Shown: positions 41,821 through 50,838 of the stretch, piece by piece
Numbering within the stretch: position 1 is the stretch's first letter
Layout of the letters: each line of letters starts with the position of its first letter
DNA from: Blastopirellula marina
GTDB lineage: Bacteria; Planctomycetota; Planctomycetia; Pirellulales; Pirellulaceae
Direction: 5' to 3'
Length of the DNA: 64,000 bases
Assembly (NCBI RefSeq): GCF_002967765.1
Contig: NZ_PUHY01000010.1
Location: 1,178,001-1,242,000 of the forward strand
Program-made: the position numbers and the translations under genes
Notes under the pieces: generated by a model
The model's input: the letters and a program-made list of their open reading frames with translations, nothing else
Database searches by the model: none
Told to the model about the DNA's origin: nothing

Positions 41821-43114
41821 TGGTCTCGGTATAACCCTTACCTTCTTTCTCCGAAATCAGCTTTGCATACTGTTTCTGTGCGGCGTCCGTGTTGGCGAAT
41901 CCCTTCACCTTGGTCGTTCCGTTGGCCCCAATTCGGCCATAGCGGACCGTGACTTCCGTATCGTCAATCGCGATCTCCCAGAACTTGTTCGACTTACCGT
42001 CAGAGAACTCGAAGTATCGCGGGACGGATGTGTCGGCTTCTTTCTTTTTTGACTTCACCGCTTTAGCTGTAGCAGACACAGGTTCCGAGGCATTTGCAGC
42101 CTCGACGACGGCCAACGTGCTCACGCGTACGAACGACGGGAAGCGTGGGACGCCGCCATCGGAGAGTTCCTGGTAACGGAACGTGATGACGCTACCCGGC
42201 GGGGGTGGCGTTACTCGCTCGGCATCGGAGAAGCCTGTGCCGACGGAGAACTCCGTTCCATCCGCGAGTTGGACGATGAGTGCCCCCATCATTCCTTTGA
42301 ACTTACCTTTGCCGGGCCGGTGATCGAGTACAATCGCTTCGGTATCGTGGAAGCTTTTCACTTTCAACAAACTGGTCGAGCGTCCCACTTCGTACTTCGA
42401 GCCTGGCTCACGGAGCATCAGCCCTTCGCCGCCAAGATGCTCGATGCGGGCCAGTTCCTCCTGAAGATGCGCGACATCGCGGCAGCATTGATGTTCGTGC
42501 AACGACGCGTATGGATGCTGATCAGCTCCTAAGGTATCGGCCAGGAATTGTAAACGACTCTCGAAGCTACCTTCGCACTGGGGGGCATCAAAGACCAGCA
42601 GACGCACACTTTTCCAATGCTCGCTTTTATCTTGCCGGCGAACCACGCTCACCGTTTGCTGGAATTTTTTTCGATCGATCCAGAGTTCGCCATCGAGTGG
42701 GGTTGCTGGCAGCCCTTCGACGAACCAATCGGGGGCGTGGTAAATGTTCCCTTGGCGAGAAAGAAACTGTTTGCCATCCCAGTAAGCACGTACACCGTCG
42801 AGCTTTTCGCTCATCCACCAGCCAGACAAGTCCATCGCGTTGTCCCAGGACTGCGCTAAAAGCAAAGGAGGTCCTTTCGCTTCCGCAGCCGGCTTAACTG
42901 GCTTTGCTGGGAGCTCGCCACCTAACCGCTCTTTTTCGGCGGCCTCACCACGCAGCTTTCGCAAATGCTTACAGGTACGGCGTTCGATCGCGGTTGATTG
43001 ATTTCGCCAAGCGGGACAACTGCAGGAATAGACCCCACCGACGTTCTTCAACACGTAAGGCTTGGCCCCGGAGCCCTTCATTTCCGTTGTTTCGCCATCT
43101 TTCAGGTCAGGCAC
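41813..43114 (-). CDS. SWIM zinc finger / ATP-dependent DNA ligase / WGR domain protein
   Basis: 433 residues starting at GTG (43114) with TAGGAG about 9 nt upstream. The N-terminus is a SWIM zinc finger with C31, C33, C48 and H50 (YSCSCPAWRN...TCKH). The ligase catalytic core follows at about 84-330: K104-L-D-G (motif I, EKLDGVRAYW), RLLVFDAPQ (motif III), EGLMLRE (motif IV) and LLKVKSF (motif V), all present, so the enzyme probably adenylates and seals nicks. The end (365-433) is a WGR domain (YFEFSDGKSNKFWEI...RYGRIGANG). WGR domains occur in PARPs and DNA-break factors. The architecture suggests DNA repair. It is about 20% shorter than LigB-type ligases and seems complete. Confidence 0.88.
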   Translation of the reverse strand: MPDLKDGETTEMKGSGAKPYVLKNVGGVYSCSCPAWRNQSTAIERRTCKHLRKLRGEAAEKERLGGELPAKPVKPAAEAKGPPLLLAQSWDNAMDLSGWWMSEKLDGVRAYWDGKQFLSRQGNIYHAPDWFVEGLPATPLDGELWIDRKKFQQTVSVVRRQDKSEHWKSVRLLVFDAPQCEGSFESRLQFLADTLGADQHPYASLHEHQCCRDVAHLQEELARIEHLGGEGLMLREPGSKYEVGRSTSLLKVKSFHDTEAIVLDHRPGKGKFKGMMGALIVQLADGTEFSVGTGFSDAERVTPPPPGSVITFRYQELSDGGVPRFPSFVRVSTLAVVEAANASEPVSATAKAVKSKKKEADTSVPRYFEFSDGKSNKFWEIAIDDTEVTVRYGRIGANGTTKVKGFANTDAAQKQYAKLISEKEGKGYTETNA

Positions 43115-43420
43115 AGCAGCTTTCTCCTAGCTCGAAGCATGCTCCCAGTTGGGCGCATATTGCGGCCGTTGCGGGAACGATGCAAGTATCCTTGGTGGCT
43201 GATTGTGGTGAGAACGGGCGAGCAATCGCAGATTTCGCCACCCGATCCACAAGCCCAAAGGCTACCCCTCTAGATTGGGGGAGTCAAGCTTTTGCTGGAG
43301 GAAGCGTGGCTATGCTGCCAAGCTGAGTGAAGTTCGCCGACCGAACCTAGTTCTTCACTCGCAACAAGATGGCTGCCAACAACATGGCAACCAGTGAGTT
43401 AGCTGTGGGATGACGCGTTC
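43115..43420. other. Intergenic region between ligase and acetyltransferase
   Basis: No gene or RNA recognised. The strand opposite to the ligase has short open frames without homologues. It contains the ligase promoter region and an AGTTCGCC/CGACCG dyad-like sequence near 43330-43345, too weak to call. Confidence 0.4.
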
Positions 43421-44092
43421 TTACGAAACAGGCGTCAACTTACTTAGATCAAATTGCGGTGGTGGAGGACAATGGGGATTAACCCACTGGATGACGGCGG
43501 CCCAGCCAGCGCTTTCGTCGTCGTGTTGTAAGTATCCGTGGATTGGTTTGACGACGTTCCAGCCGTCCTTGATATGAATGCTGAGAACGGGATCGAACTG
43601 AGTTCCCGACACGACGGCATCCACATAAGCTTCGGCACTCATCTCCGAGCTCTGCTTGGAATAGCCTGGCAAGCGGCTGGCTCCGACCATTCGCCACAGA
43701 GATTCGTCCTGTACGAGGTAGCGAGCCTGATCGGTCAACGCGTGGGCAAGCCCATGATGCTGATGCGTCGGATGCACCATGATGTCGGCGCCATACAGCG
43801 TATGCCCTTCAGCATTGTGGTCGAGGAATGATCCGCCGGAGGTGAGAACATCCCATGAGTCATCAATATGAAAATCGATCATCTGCAAACGCAACGTGAA
43901 GTGGACGCCGGCAACTTCGTTGCGGGTGTTTTCGATCGCCACGAACTGCCCTTGCGGATAGACCTGATGATGATCTTCCAACTCTTCCAGTGTATAGGGC
44001 GTCTCGGTCGGATAGACCAACTCGCAGATCTCAATGATCGCTTCAAAATCCTCAGGGGCAACGTGACGAATGCTGTAGTTGGACGGAAGCAT
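43421..44092 (-). CDS. GNAT-family N-acetyltransferase
   Basis: 223 residues from the ATG at 44092; a 38-residue N-terminal extension upstream looks non-coding. The GNAT core reads YSIRHVAPEDFEAIIEICELVYPTETPYTLEELEDHHQVYPQGQFVAIEN, then a beta strand with IMVHPTHQHHGLAHALTDQARYLV, the acetyl-CoA-binding P-loop-like segment (HQHHGLAHAL in place of Q-x-x-G-x-G/A). Residues around 160-190 (GASRLPGYS) and the C-terminal sheet follow. It probably transfers an acyl group to an unknown amine. A perfect 9-bp hairpin (44131-44157) sits in its 5' leader. Confidence 0.82.
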   Translation of the reverse strand: MLPSNYSIRHVAPEDFEAIIEICELVYPTETPYTLEELEDHHQVYPQGQFVAIENTRNEVAGVHFTLRLQMIDFHIDDSWDVLTSGGSFLDHNAEGHTLYGADIMVHPTHQHHGLAHALTDQARYLVQDESLWRMVGASRLPGYSKQSSEMSAEAYVDAVVSGTQFDPVLSIHIKDGWNVVKPIHGYLQHDDESAGWAAVIQWVNPHCPPPPQFDLSKLTPVS

Positions 44093-44130
44093 GGATCGAC
44101 TACCTCTGAGGTCTTGTGGAAGCTGATTTC

Positions 44131-44157
44131 CGTTGTCGCAATCTGTGAGCGACAACG
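44131..44157 (-). promoter_or_regulatory. Leader hairpin of the acetyltransferase
   Basis: CGTTGTCGC at 44131-44139 and GCGACAACG at 44149-44157 form a perfect 9-bp stem with a 9-nt loop, about 40 nt before the start codon of the minus-strand GNAT gene. It could control translation or RNA stability. There is no T-run. Confidence 0.4.
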
Positions 44158-44380
44158 CATCATGACGCGAAATATCTCGAATCGCAACCAAAACGGTCGC
44201 TTCCAACTCTGCGACAGGATATCCGATAAGGCAAACCAGAAAGAGAAGCTGACTGGAAGCGATTTATGCGGGGAATCGCTATAACCGCTTCCTGCGGCAT
44301 GGCAGTGACTTAGGCTGCGATGAGGCGACGTGTTGAGAAACGCGTTCCCAGGTAACACCTTATGCTTGGCTCTATAACGA

Positions 44381-44416
44381 AAACAGCTCACCGCAATTCA
44401 ATGCGATGAGCTGTTT
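44381..44416 (-). terminator. Intrinsic terminator after the cupin gene
   Basis: AAACAGCTCA at 44381-44390 pairs with TGAGCTGTTT at 44407-44416, with further pairing inside (GCA/TGC). In the minus direction it follows the cupin stop at 44500 by about 85 bp and ends in TTTTCG, so it is a good terminator for that gene. Confidence 0.6.
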
Positions 44417-44499
44417 CATTTAAATCTTAGTGACAAAACGTCGATTGGGCTTCTTAAGAATCCGCTGAGCACTCGAAGAAGCCGTTAGTCGTTCAATAA

Positions 44500-45828
44500 C
44501 TACTTCGCTGCGGCCAGGCCAGGCGTCTTGCTGTGCGCGTTTTGCGGGAAGTCAAACGTCAGCACGAGTGGTTCTGTTCCTGTGTTCTCGATTTCCACAC
44601 CGCCGCTGTTAAGCGCCGTCTGTGTGATGAAACCGATTTCAGGATAGAGCTCGCCCAGGACCATATCTTGGTGATATTTCACTTCCAGCTTTCCAACACG
44701 ACCACTGCCGCCGTTGGTGTGGAACATGGTAGGACACTCAGGGCGGAAGTTTGTCTTCGCACCTGGCTGTAAGATAAGCCGGAGAATCGAGCACTTTTGC
44801 TCGCCGAGCAGTTCGCCGTAAACGATCCACTTGGCATCGACGCCATCGGCACAGAATTCCTCGGAGGTGATTGCCGGACGCGAATTTTTCATCACGAAGT
44901 CCGGGTCTTGGTTCGCGGAAAAGTCGAACTGTTCCACCAGGTAGTCCCAATCCTCGTGCTTCGACTTCGGATAGTCTTCCTCACGGCAAGCGTAAAAGGC
45001 CGCCTCGGCGCTGATCCGCCCGTCGAGCGTGACGTCTTCGGCCAGGAAGTGTTCGTCCATCGTGACGTGCAGTTCGTGCGTGCAAAGATCGGTTGGCGAA
45101 TGAAGCACACCGTTGGGCATCACAAAGCCGTCATCCAGTTTCATCATGGTATGCGGCGCCAAGTGGCGGATGCCGTTGTACTCGCCCTTGCCGTATTGCT
45201 TCATGCAAGCAAGGAACTGATCCTTGGTCACGAAAGGATAAAGCCCCATTGCCGTGGTGTGATAGTGCGAAGGGCAGACTCCGGGGTTGTCGTAGGAATT
45301 GATGTCATACACTTCCCACTTGGCCCAGTGCAGGTGATCCGGAATCGGATTCAGATTGTCGAACTTCTTCGACACGATCGGCCAGGTTGGCTTACCGAAC
45401 ATCTCTTTCGAGAAGGCGGTCACCTTTTCCCCCATGACGGCCTCGGGATTGGCAGTGATCAAATCTTGCAGCGCGATAACTTGCCCTTCCGGCGTAAGAA
45501 CATGGGCTTCCCCTTCGCGAAATGGTGCCTTGTTGGTGCGGGTATCGATGACGCCGGTCACGATCGGTACGGTGCAGCACATCCAGATTTCATCGAGCCC
45601 GGTGCCGCCCATGTAGTCGGGGTAGTACGATTTTTCTTCGAGACGCAGGCGTTTCCCAGGGGAACAAAAGGTCCGACCAGCATAGCGGTGCAGTAGTTGC
45701 AGCACGCCGCCGCTCTTGTTGAGACAGTTTTCGAGAACCGCAGCGATACCGTCGCCGCTCCCGTCGATCACATCTTGCTGGGGGTATTCGTGTAGTTTCT
45801 CGGCGAGAATCGCTGGGGAAGTAGACAT
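44500..45828 (-). CDS. Cupin-fold protein resembling type I phosphomannose isomerase
   Basis: 442 residues with GAGGAG before the ATG at 45828. Long beta-rich sequence of the cupin type: GGVLQLLHRYAGRTFCSPG, EIWMCCTVPIVTGVID, WAKWEVYDINSYDNPGVCPSHYHTTAMGLYPFV (possible metal ligands H188 and H190), HLAPHTMMKLDDGFVMPNGVLHSPTDLCTHELHVTMDEHF and LILQPGAKTNFRPECPTMFHTNGGSGRVGKLEV. The two-part structure resembles mannose-6-phosphate isomerase-like and related sugar-isomerase proteins, though key residues of the phosphomannose isomerase active site cannot be confirmed. It is probably cytoplasmic. A separate promoter region 45829-45930 precedes it. Confidence 0.6.
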   Translation of the reverse strand: MSTSPAILAEKLHEYPQQDVIDGSGDGIAAVLENCLNKSGGVLQLLHRYAGRTFCSPGKRLRLEEKSYYPDYMGGTGLDEIWMCCTVPIVTGVIDTRTNKAPFREGEAHVLTPEGQVIALQDLITANPEAVMGEKVTAFSKEMFGKPTWPIVSKKFDNLNPIPDHLHWAKWEVYDINSYDNPGVCPSHYHTTAMGLYPFVTKDQFLACMKQYGKGEYNGIRHLAPHTMMKLDDGFVMPNGVLHSPTDLCTHELHVTMDEHFLAEDVTLDGRISAEAAFYACREEDYPKSKHEDWDYLVEQFDFSANQDPDFVMKNSRPAITSEEFCADGVDAKWIVYGELLGEQKCSILRLILQPGAKTNFRPECPTMFHTNGGSGRVGKLEVKYHQDMVLGELYPEIGFITQTALNSGGVEIENTGTEPLVLTFDFPQNAHSKTPGLAAAK

Positions 45829-46697
45829 GAACAGGGCTCCTCAATGAGCTTAATGGAAGCGTGTCGGCTTCAATACATCTTGAAGCGACGAATGATGTCT
45901 TCGTTTTGCTACCACGCATCAAGTCAGGCGCAGGACGGAGCCGTCCGGGGGCATAGCAAAGCGAAAAGTGTACGGAAAACAGTTGTGGAAAGGATAGGAA
46001 CTCGAATTTGCCTTGCACGCACGCGAGGTAGGAGACCGATCGAGCGGAATTCCCGGCCTGCGGCAAGCAACTCGAAGAACCGTTGGGGTATATTTTGTGT
46101 CGCTATCGAGAACTCGAATCACGCCACGCTGGCAGGTGATAGTCACGATCCAACTGGCGACCCTAGGTCCGTCGGCTGGATTGGAACTCTATAGCTTATT
46201 TAATGTTTGGGCGTTAAAGAAGACCGGGGTGCGAGAGAAGCGTTTTCGACCCGTTGCTGGCACCTTTCCCCCGACAGGGGATTGAGTTGCAAGTCCTTAC
46301 ATGCCAAACGAGAAAAGCGTTTAGCCATTCGAACTTGAGTTGGTCTGACTGTGCTGGAGTGGGGATCGATCGCCGTCAGCGTGATGCGCTACTCGGTGCC
46401 AAGTGGCCACACGGGACTCGAACCATTACGCCCACCGATTTGTGAAACGGAATTGGAAAACAGTTTCGCTTTTCGTGTCACATTCCAATTATCGATGGCA
46501 AGAGCAATAAAGCACGAAGTGACTAGAAGTAGGGCGTGTTTCGAGAATCGCTTCATTCCTAGAGACAGGACATAAGAGTAGAAAACATTTTCCATACGAA
46601 GAGGCAGACGACAACTTTTCTAGTAGCGTCCAATCACATCACTTGATCAGAGCCCCGGGACAAATCAACCTAGTTGTAACGGCATCAAGAAACACGA
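45829..46697. other. Gene-poor region with hairpin and tRNA-like fragment
   Basis: 869 bp without a credible gene. A short GGACGG-AG-CCGTCC palindrome is near 45933, and a tRNA-like 3' half lies on the minus strand near 46404-46450. The composition is less regular than in the neighbouring genes, as in an old insertion or decayed locus. No transposase or integrase is visible. Confidence 0.4.
46404..46450 (-). other. tRNA-like 3' half (T-arm and acceptor end only)
   Basis: On the minus strand the sequence has GGTTCGAGTCCCGT followed by GTGGCCA, which matches the T-loop and acceptor end of a tRNA, and upstream CCG-TTTCACAAAT-CGG looks like an anticodon arm remnant (anticodon-like CAC). The T-stem has two mismatches and no 5' acceptor or D-arm partner (TGGCCAC) is found at the right distance. 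So it is not a functional tRNA, but may be an old attachment site or a degraded tRNA copy. Confidence 0.35.
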
Positions 46698-47372
46698 CTA
46701 AGCGACCTTTTCAAATTCTCCGCGAAGGATTTTCGGTAACCTACCCTCGTCTCTAAGAAGCTTTACTACTTGATGTCCACCAGATTGCAATTGGAACACT
46801 TTCACGGAAGGCAGATCGCTTAGGTATTCGGCATGAACCATATCAAGCTTATCGGCAGATGACACGAAGATCTGGGTCTTGGGTTCTTCCGTAGATTCGC
46901 CAATAGTCGTTTTCAAATCGAAATAAGTTTTTTTAAAGATCGTGGAAAGATGAGTGCGAGCGATTTAGCGAGACCAGCGTTTGTCGCCATATTTTCTACG
47001 CAGAACTCGACTTATAAAAGTCTGGGGCGCGAAGGCAATGGCCATCCCCTCGTTAAGGAGACTCGAGAACAGGATCGCAGCGAAACCTCCCATTGAGTTC
47101 CCGACAAAGTAAGTCTTCCTCGGACTAATGCATTGAATTCGTTGTCGCAAGAATTCTGCCGTTCCCCGAATCGAATTGCTTACGCCTGGTAAGCCCGCTT
47201 GATACCATCGCTGTCTCAAATCTCGAACGAAGATCTTATTCTCGTCGATGATTTGCGACGCCTTGTAGAATTCGAAAGGTGGCATGGCGATCCCAGAAGA
47301 TATGCCACCGAAGAATATATATAGATCCTGAGCGTTGGGCGAAAGCTCTTCAGAAACGGGATCTTGTTTCAT
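46698..47372 (-). pseudogene. Alpha/beta hydrolase broken by an in-frame TAA
   Basis: One frame from the ATG at 47372 to 46698 gives an alpha/beta hydrolase of about 224 residues split by a TAA at 46965-46967. Before it come PPFEFYKASQIIDENKIFVRDLRQRWYQAG and the nucleophile elbow GNSMGGFAAILF; after it come DLKTTIGESTEEPKTQIFVSSADKLDMVHAEYL (Asp position) and GGHQVVKLLRD (His position). The residues around the stop read RWSR-stop-IARTH, where CAA to TAA would be a single change. So the gene is probably decayed by one mutation, or interrupted by a sequencing error. The region around it is gene-poor. Confidence 0.72.
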
Positions 47373-47414
47373 GCTTTGTGGCTCACATGTTGCCGTGCAT
47401 CATTTTGGATAACT

Positions 47415-47609
47415 TTAATCGACACAGATAAGGTCGTCAATTTTTCCCACATCATGGTTCCCATACCCTGCGACGGCCCACGACCATCGAGTTGAGGCGT
47501 CCGGAATGACCCCAACGTTGGTCGTTGTCTTGCAATCCACCACTTTTTCAAACGCTACGTGACCGGAAACAGCCCACGGCGATTCCTTCTCCCCGCTCCG
47601 AACCCCCAT
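47415..47609 (-). other. Possible small gene or gene fragment (64 codons)
   Basis: An ATG at 47609 opens a frame of 64 residues (GKIDDLICVD at its end) with protein-like content: SPWAVSGHVAFEKVV, TTNVGVIPDAST and WAVAGYGNHDVGKIDDL. It stops 43 bp before the start of the broken alpha/beta hydrolase. There is no good ribosome-binding site, so it may be a remnant of the same decayed locus. Confidence 0.3.
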
Positions 47610-48081
47610 TACCGTGGCCCAGAAAATTGGACCATTTCAGTCCCGCATACGAGCCTGTATACGCGGTTGCCAATTGCTTTCTTTTAGCCATCTACCTGGC
47701 AAATTCTTGACCACATCTAAGTCACTCCTCTCAGTTTGCCTATGTCTCCTTGCACCTGAGGGGACGAAAGAATTTTCGAGGAAGATTATTCACTTCTTGT
47801 GGAAGATCAGGATTCCGAACAAGCCTCTGGCTGCGTTATCATTTCCTGAGTTATTGTACAAAACAGCGCACAAATTATTCTTTCACCAACTATACTGAGT
47901 CGACCGTGATTTCTGCGGGATAAACGGGCGTTGCTTCCTTTGCGCGGCAATGATGTCGCCCTCGTATCGGACCTTGGCAAAGAACAAGCTTAACCGCTTT
48001 TCGTTTGTCGACTGTCCGTCCTGCAGATGATCTTTCATTCGTTCCGCCTCGATTAGTTAATTCAGCCAGCGACGAAACAAC
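47610..48081. other. Intergenic region upstream of the S9 peptidase
   Basis: 472 bp, AT-richer than the surroundings, with no gene recognised on either strand. It includes the promoter of the S9 peptidase gene. Nothing else is seen. Confidence 0.4.
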
Positions 48082-50682
48082 ATGCCACGATTCTTAGTTA
48101 CCTTGGCCATCGTTATCGTCATCGCAGCTTTGATTCCTGCGGTGACTCACGCAAAGAAACCCAAGCAGGACGCCACCGCTGACGAGCTGAAACTCGAAGA
48201 TCTGTTTCCAGAAAAAAGCATCTTCGGCCCCTCAGCACGAGGTACGGAATTCTCTGCCGACGGACGTTACGCGGCATACCTCTATCGCCCTTATAACGAA
48301 CGTCGGCATGGAAGTGATCTTTGGATTTACGACTTCAAAACCAAAAAGTCCGAGCGAATCACCGACATTGGGGTGATGTCCAAATTCCAGAGATCAGCCC
48401 GCATCGTCATCGAAGACCGATTGAAGAAAAACAAGCCAGGCTCGGACAAAGACGATAAGCCATCGGACGAGAAGGAGAACTCCGAATCCGAGCAAGAAGA
48501 ACAAGACGACGCCAAGGACGATAAAGCGGAAAAGACCGAAGAGGAATTGGAGGCTGAACGAGAAATCTATTTGAACGTTTCGGACAAGGATGCCGACGAC
48601 GAATACGCCCCGGTCTACTCTGGCATTTCATCCTTTCAATGGCACCCCACGGAAAATCGCATTCTGATGATTTCCGAGGGAGATGTTTACTTGATTGACG
48701 ATCTCGACAAACCAGAACCTGTTCGGCTAACCAAAACCGACGAACGCGAGTCGCAGGTCGCCTTTTTGCCGAACGGTTCTGGCTATACCGTGCGACGTGA
48801 TGATGCCGTCCTCCGCTTTACCTTCGGCCAACATCTGGTCGAACAACTTAGTCCTAACTTGCCCGCAGGCGAAAACCTGAGCCAATATGCGATCAGCCCC
48901 GATGGCAAGCGGATGGTCCTGGTCAGCCGTACCCGAGATTCATCTGGCGGGCGAACCGTCGAAATCATTCGCTATCGAGACCGATTCGCCAAATCGGATA
49001 GCGTGTCGCGGACCGTTTCCGATGACGAAGTCAAACCACAAACGATCAAGGTTTACCTTTACGAGTTCGACGTGGCGGAAACCGAGCATGCCGATTTGAT
49101 CCAAATATTTGAGGAGACCATCGACGAACCTCGAGACATTATTAGTTCCCCTCGCTGGTCGCTGGACAACGAACAAGTGACGTTTTGTTTCTTCGATCAA
49201 GAGAACTCCGAAGTCCAGATCCGACTCGCGAGCTGGCCATCCGGCGATGAACTAGCCGAAGCGACAAAGAACGCAAAACGCGAACGTCAAAAAGAATTCG
49301 CGAAGGAGATGTCCGAGGCAAAGGAGAAGGACAAAGAGGATCGCACCCCTGGTCGTCGTGGCCCCCGAGGTGGTTCAACCGCCGCTCCCGAACTTTTGAA
49401 AATCGATGCGAAGACGGTCTATCAATTCAAACATTACGGCGGCCCCAACACGCCTTCGATGGTATCGCCTGACTTTGCCGGGGACAAGAATTCGATCGTC
49501 TTCATTAGTGAACAAAGCGGCTTTCGTCACGTGCATCTGCTCGACCCGCTGTACGAAAGCGTTCGCCAGTTGACCAACGGGCACTTCGAAGTTTATCCGA
49601 TTCGTTTTTCAGACGATCACTCCCAGCTGTTCGTCCTCGCCACCAAAGAATCGGCTGCCCAACGGATGGTTTACGTCTTGAATTTGGAAGATGGCGAACT
49701 GACCCGCTTGAACAAAGAGGACGGCACTTTCTCTGATGTGGCCGTCAGCAATGATGGGAAACGGATGGTCGGCAACTATGTCACTTACGGCGAGTTGACC
49801 GAGTTGGTGGCCCAGAATGAAAAGAAAAAAGTTACCACGATCACGGATTCGCATCCCGAAGAGACCCAGACCTTGGTTGAGGTCGAGCCAGAGTTCTTTG
49901 AGTACGAAAACCGGCACGGGCATACGATTGCCGGCATGATGTTCAAACCTCAGGGGTGGAAGAAACGAGACAAACACCCGCTGTTGATCTACGTGTATGG
50001 TGGTCCACTCGGCAGTCGTCACAGCGTCAACGATGGCAGCTACAGCTCGGACGGCTATTTCTTTCAAATGTACATGGCCCAGAAACACGGCTATATCACG
50101 ATCGTCGTCGATCCACGCGGGCAATCGGGCTATGGCGGCCTGTTCGAGAAATCGAACTACGAACAGGTGGGCAAGCCACAAGTCGAGGACTTGGTCGACG
50201 GCGTTAAGTTCATGACCGAGAACTTCAACATCGACGATCAACGGGTGGCGATTCATGGTTGGAGCTTCGGTGGTTTCCAGACGCAGATGTGCTTGTACAC
50301 CGAGCCTGACGTGTTCCAAGTCGGCATGGCCGGTGCCGGACCGACCCAGTGGGAGAACTACAACTCTTGGTACACCACCGGCACGGTGGGACCCTCACGC
50401 AAGGGCAAACCAGATCAAGAGAAATACTCGTTGATCCCTTTGGCGAAGGACCTGAAGGGCAAGCTCTTGCTGGTTCATGGTATGGAAGACACCAACGTCC
50501 TCTTCCAAGACACCATGGCGGTCTACCGGGCACTACTCAAGGCGGGCAAGGAAACCAACGTCGAGTTGTTCCTCGACCCCACCGGAAACCACCACCTCGA
50601 CGGCGACGTCAAACGCCTGGGACGCATGCGAAAATACGAGGAGTTCCTTCTTCGTACGATCGGTGAGGGTAAGTCTTCTTAG
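48082..50682 (+). CDS. S9-family prolyl oligopeptidase/dipeptidyl peptidase, exported
   Basis: 866 residues with an N-terminal signal-anchor or signal peptide (LVTLAIVIVIAALIPAVTHA). A Lys/Glu/Asp/Ser-rich stretch at about 115-161 is disordered. The middle (about 170-620) is a beta-propeller with blades such as FSADGRYAAYLYRP and YAISPDGKRMVLVSRT. The peptidase domain has S728 in HGWSFGGFQTQM, D803 in GMEDTNVLF and a histidine pair H837-H838 in GNHHLDGD, a complete Ser-Asp-His triad. It probably cleaves peptides after proline outside the cytoplasm. Confidence 0.93.
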   Translation: MPRFLVTLAIVIVIAALIPAVTHAKKPKQDATADELKLEDLFPEKSIFGPSARGTEFSADGRYAAYLYRPYNERRHGSDLWIYDFKTKKSERITDIGVMSKFQRSARIVIEDRLKKNKPGSDKDDKPSDEKENSESEQEEQDDAKDDKAEKTEEELEAEREIYLNVSDKDADDEYAPVYSGISSFQWHPTENRILMISEGDVYLIDDLDKPEPVRLTKTDERESQVAFLPNGSGYTVRRDDAVLRFTFGQHLVEQLSPNLPAGENLSQYAISPDGKRMVLVSRTRDSSGGRTVEIIRYRDRFAKSDSVSRTVSDDEVKPQTIKVYLYEFDVAETEHADLIQIFEETIDEPRDIISSPRWSLDNEQVTFCFFDQENSEVQIRLASWPSGDELAEATKNAKRERQKEFAKEMSEAKEKDKEDRTPGRRGPRGGSTAAPELLKIDAKTVYQFKHYGGPNTPSMVSPDFAGDKNSIVFISEQSGFRHVHLLDPLYESVRQLTNGHFEVYPIRFSDDHSQLFVLATKESAAQRMVYVLNLEDGELTRLNKEDGTFSDVAVSNDGKRMVGNYVTYGELTELVAQNEKKKVTTITDSHPEETQTLVEVEPEFFEYENRHGHTIAGMMFKPQGWKKRDKHPLLIYVYGGPLGSRHSVNDGSYSSDGYFFQMYMAQKHGYITIVVDPRGQSGYGGLFEKSNYEQVGKPQVEDLVDGVKFMTENFNIDDQRVAIHGWSFGGFQTQMCLYTEPDVFQVGMAGAGPTQWENYNSWYTTGTVGPSRKGKPDQEKYSLIPLAKDLKGKLLLVHGMEDTNVLFQDTMAVYRALLKAGKETNVELFLDPTGNHHLDGDVKRLGRMRKYEEFLLRTIGEGKSS

Positions 50683-50838
50683 TGCAAAACTGAGAATGTA
50701 AGCGTTCCAGCATATTCTGCCTGGTAGTTGATGATTGCGATTCGACAAGCCTTTCATCCTTCCAGTTGCGATTTCAATGTGCGTGCGAATAGGCAACCGG
50801 TCCCGATAGCAAATTGAGGACTCCGAGTGCTCGCTTTG

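Noticed and set aside
44797-45696. 299-codon plus-strand frame opposite the cupin gene
   Set aside because: It is antisense to a minus-strand gene with a strong Shine-Dalgarno and cupin motifs, and lacks recognisable features.
46404-46450. A complete functional tRNA
   Set aside because: The T-stem has mismatches and the 5' acceptor and D-arm cannot be found at the right distance, so only a partial, tRNA-like sequence is supported.
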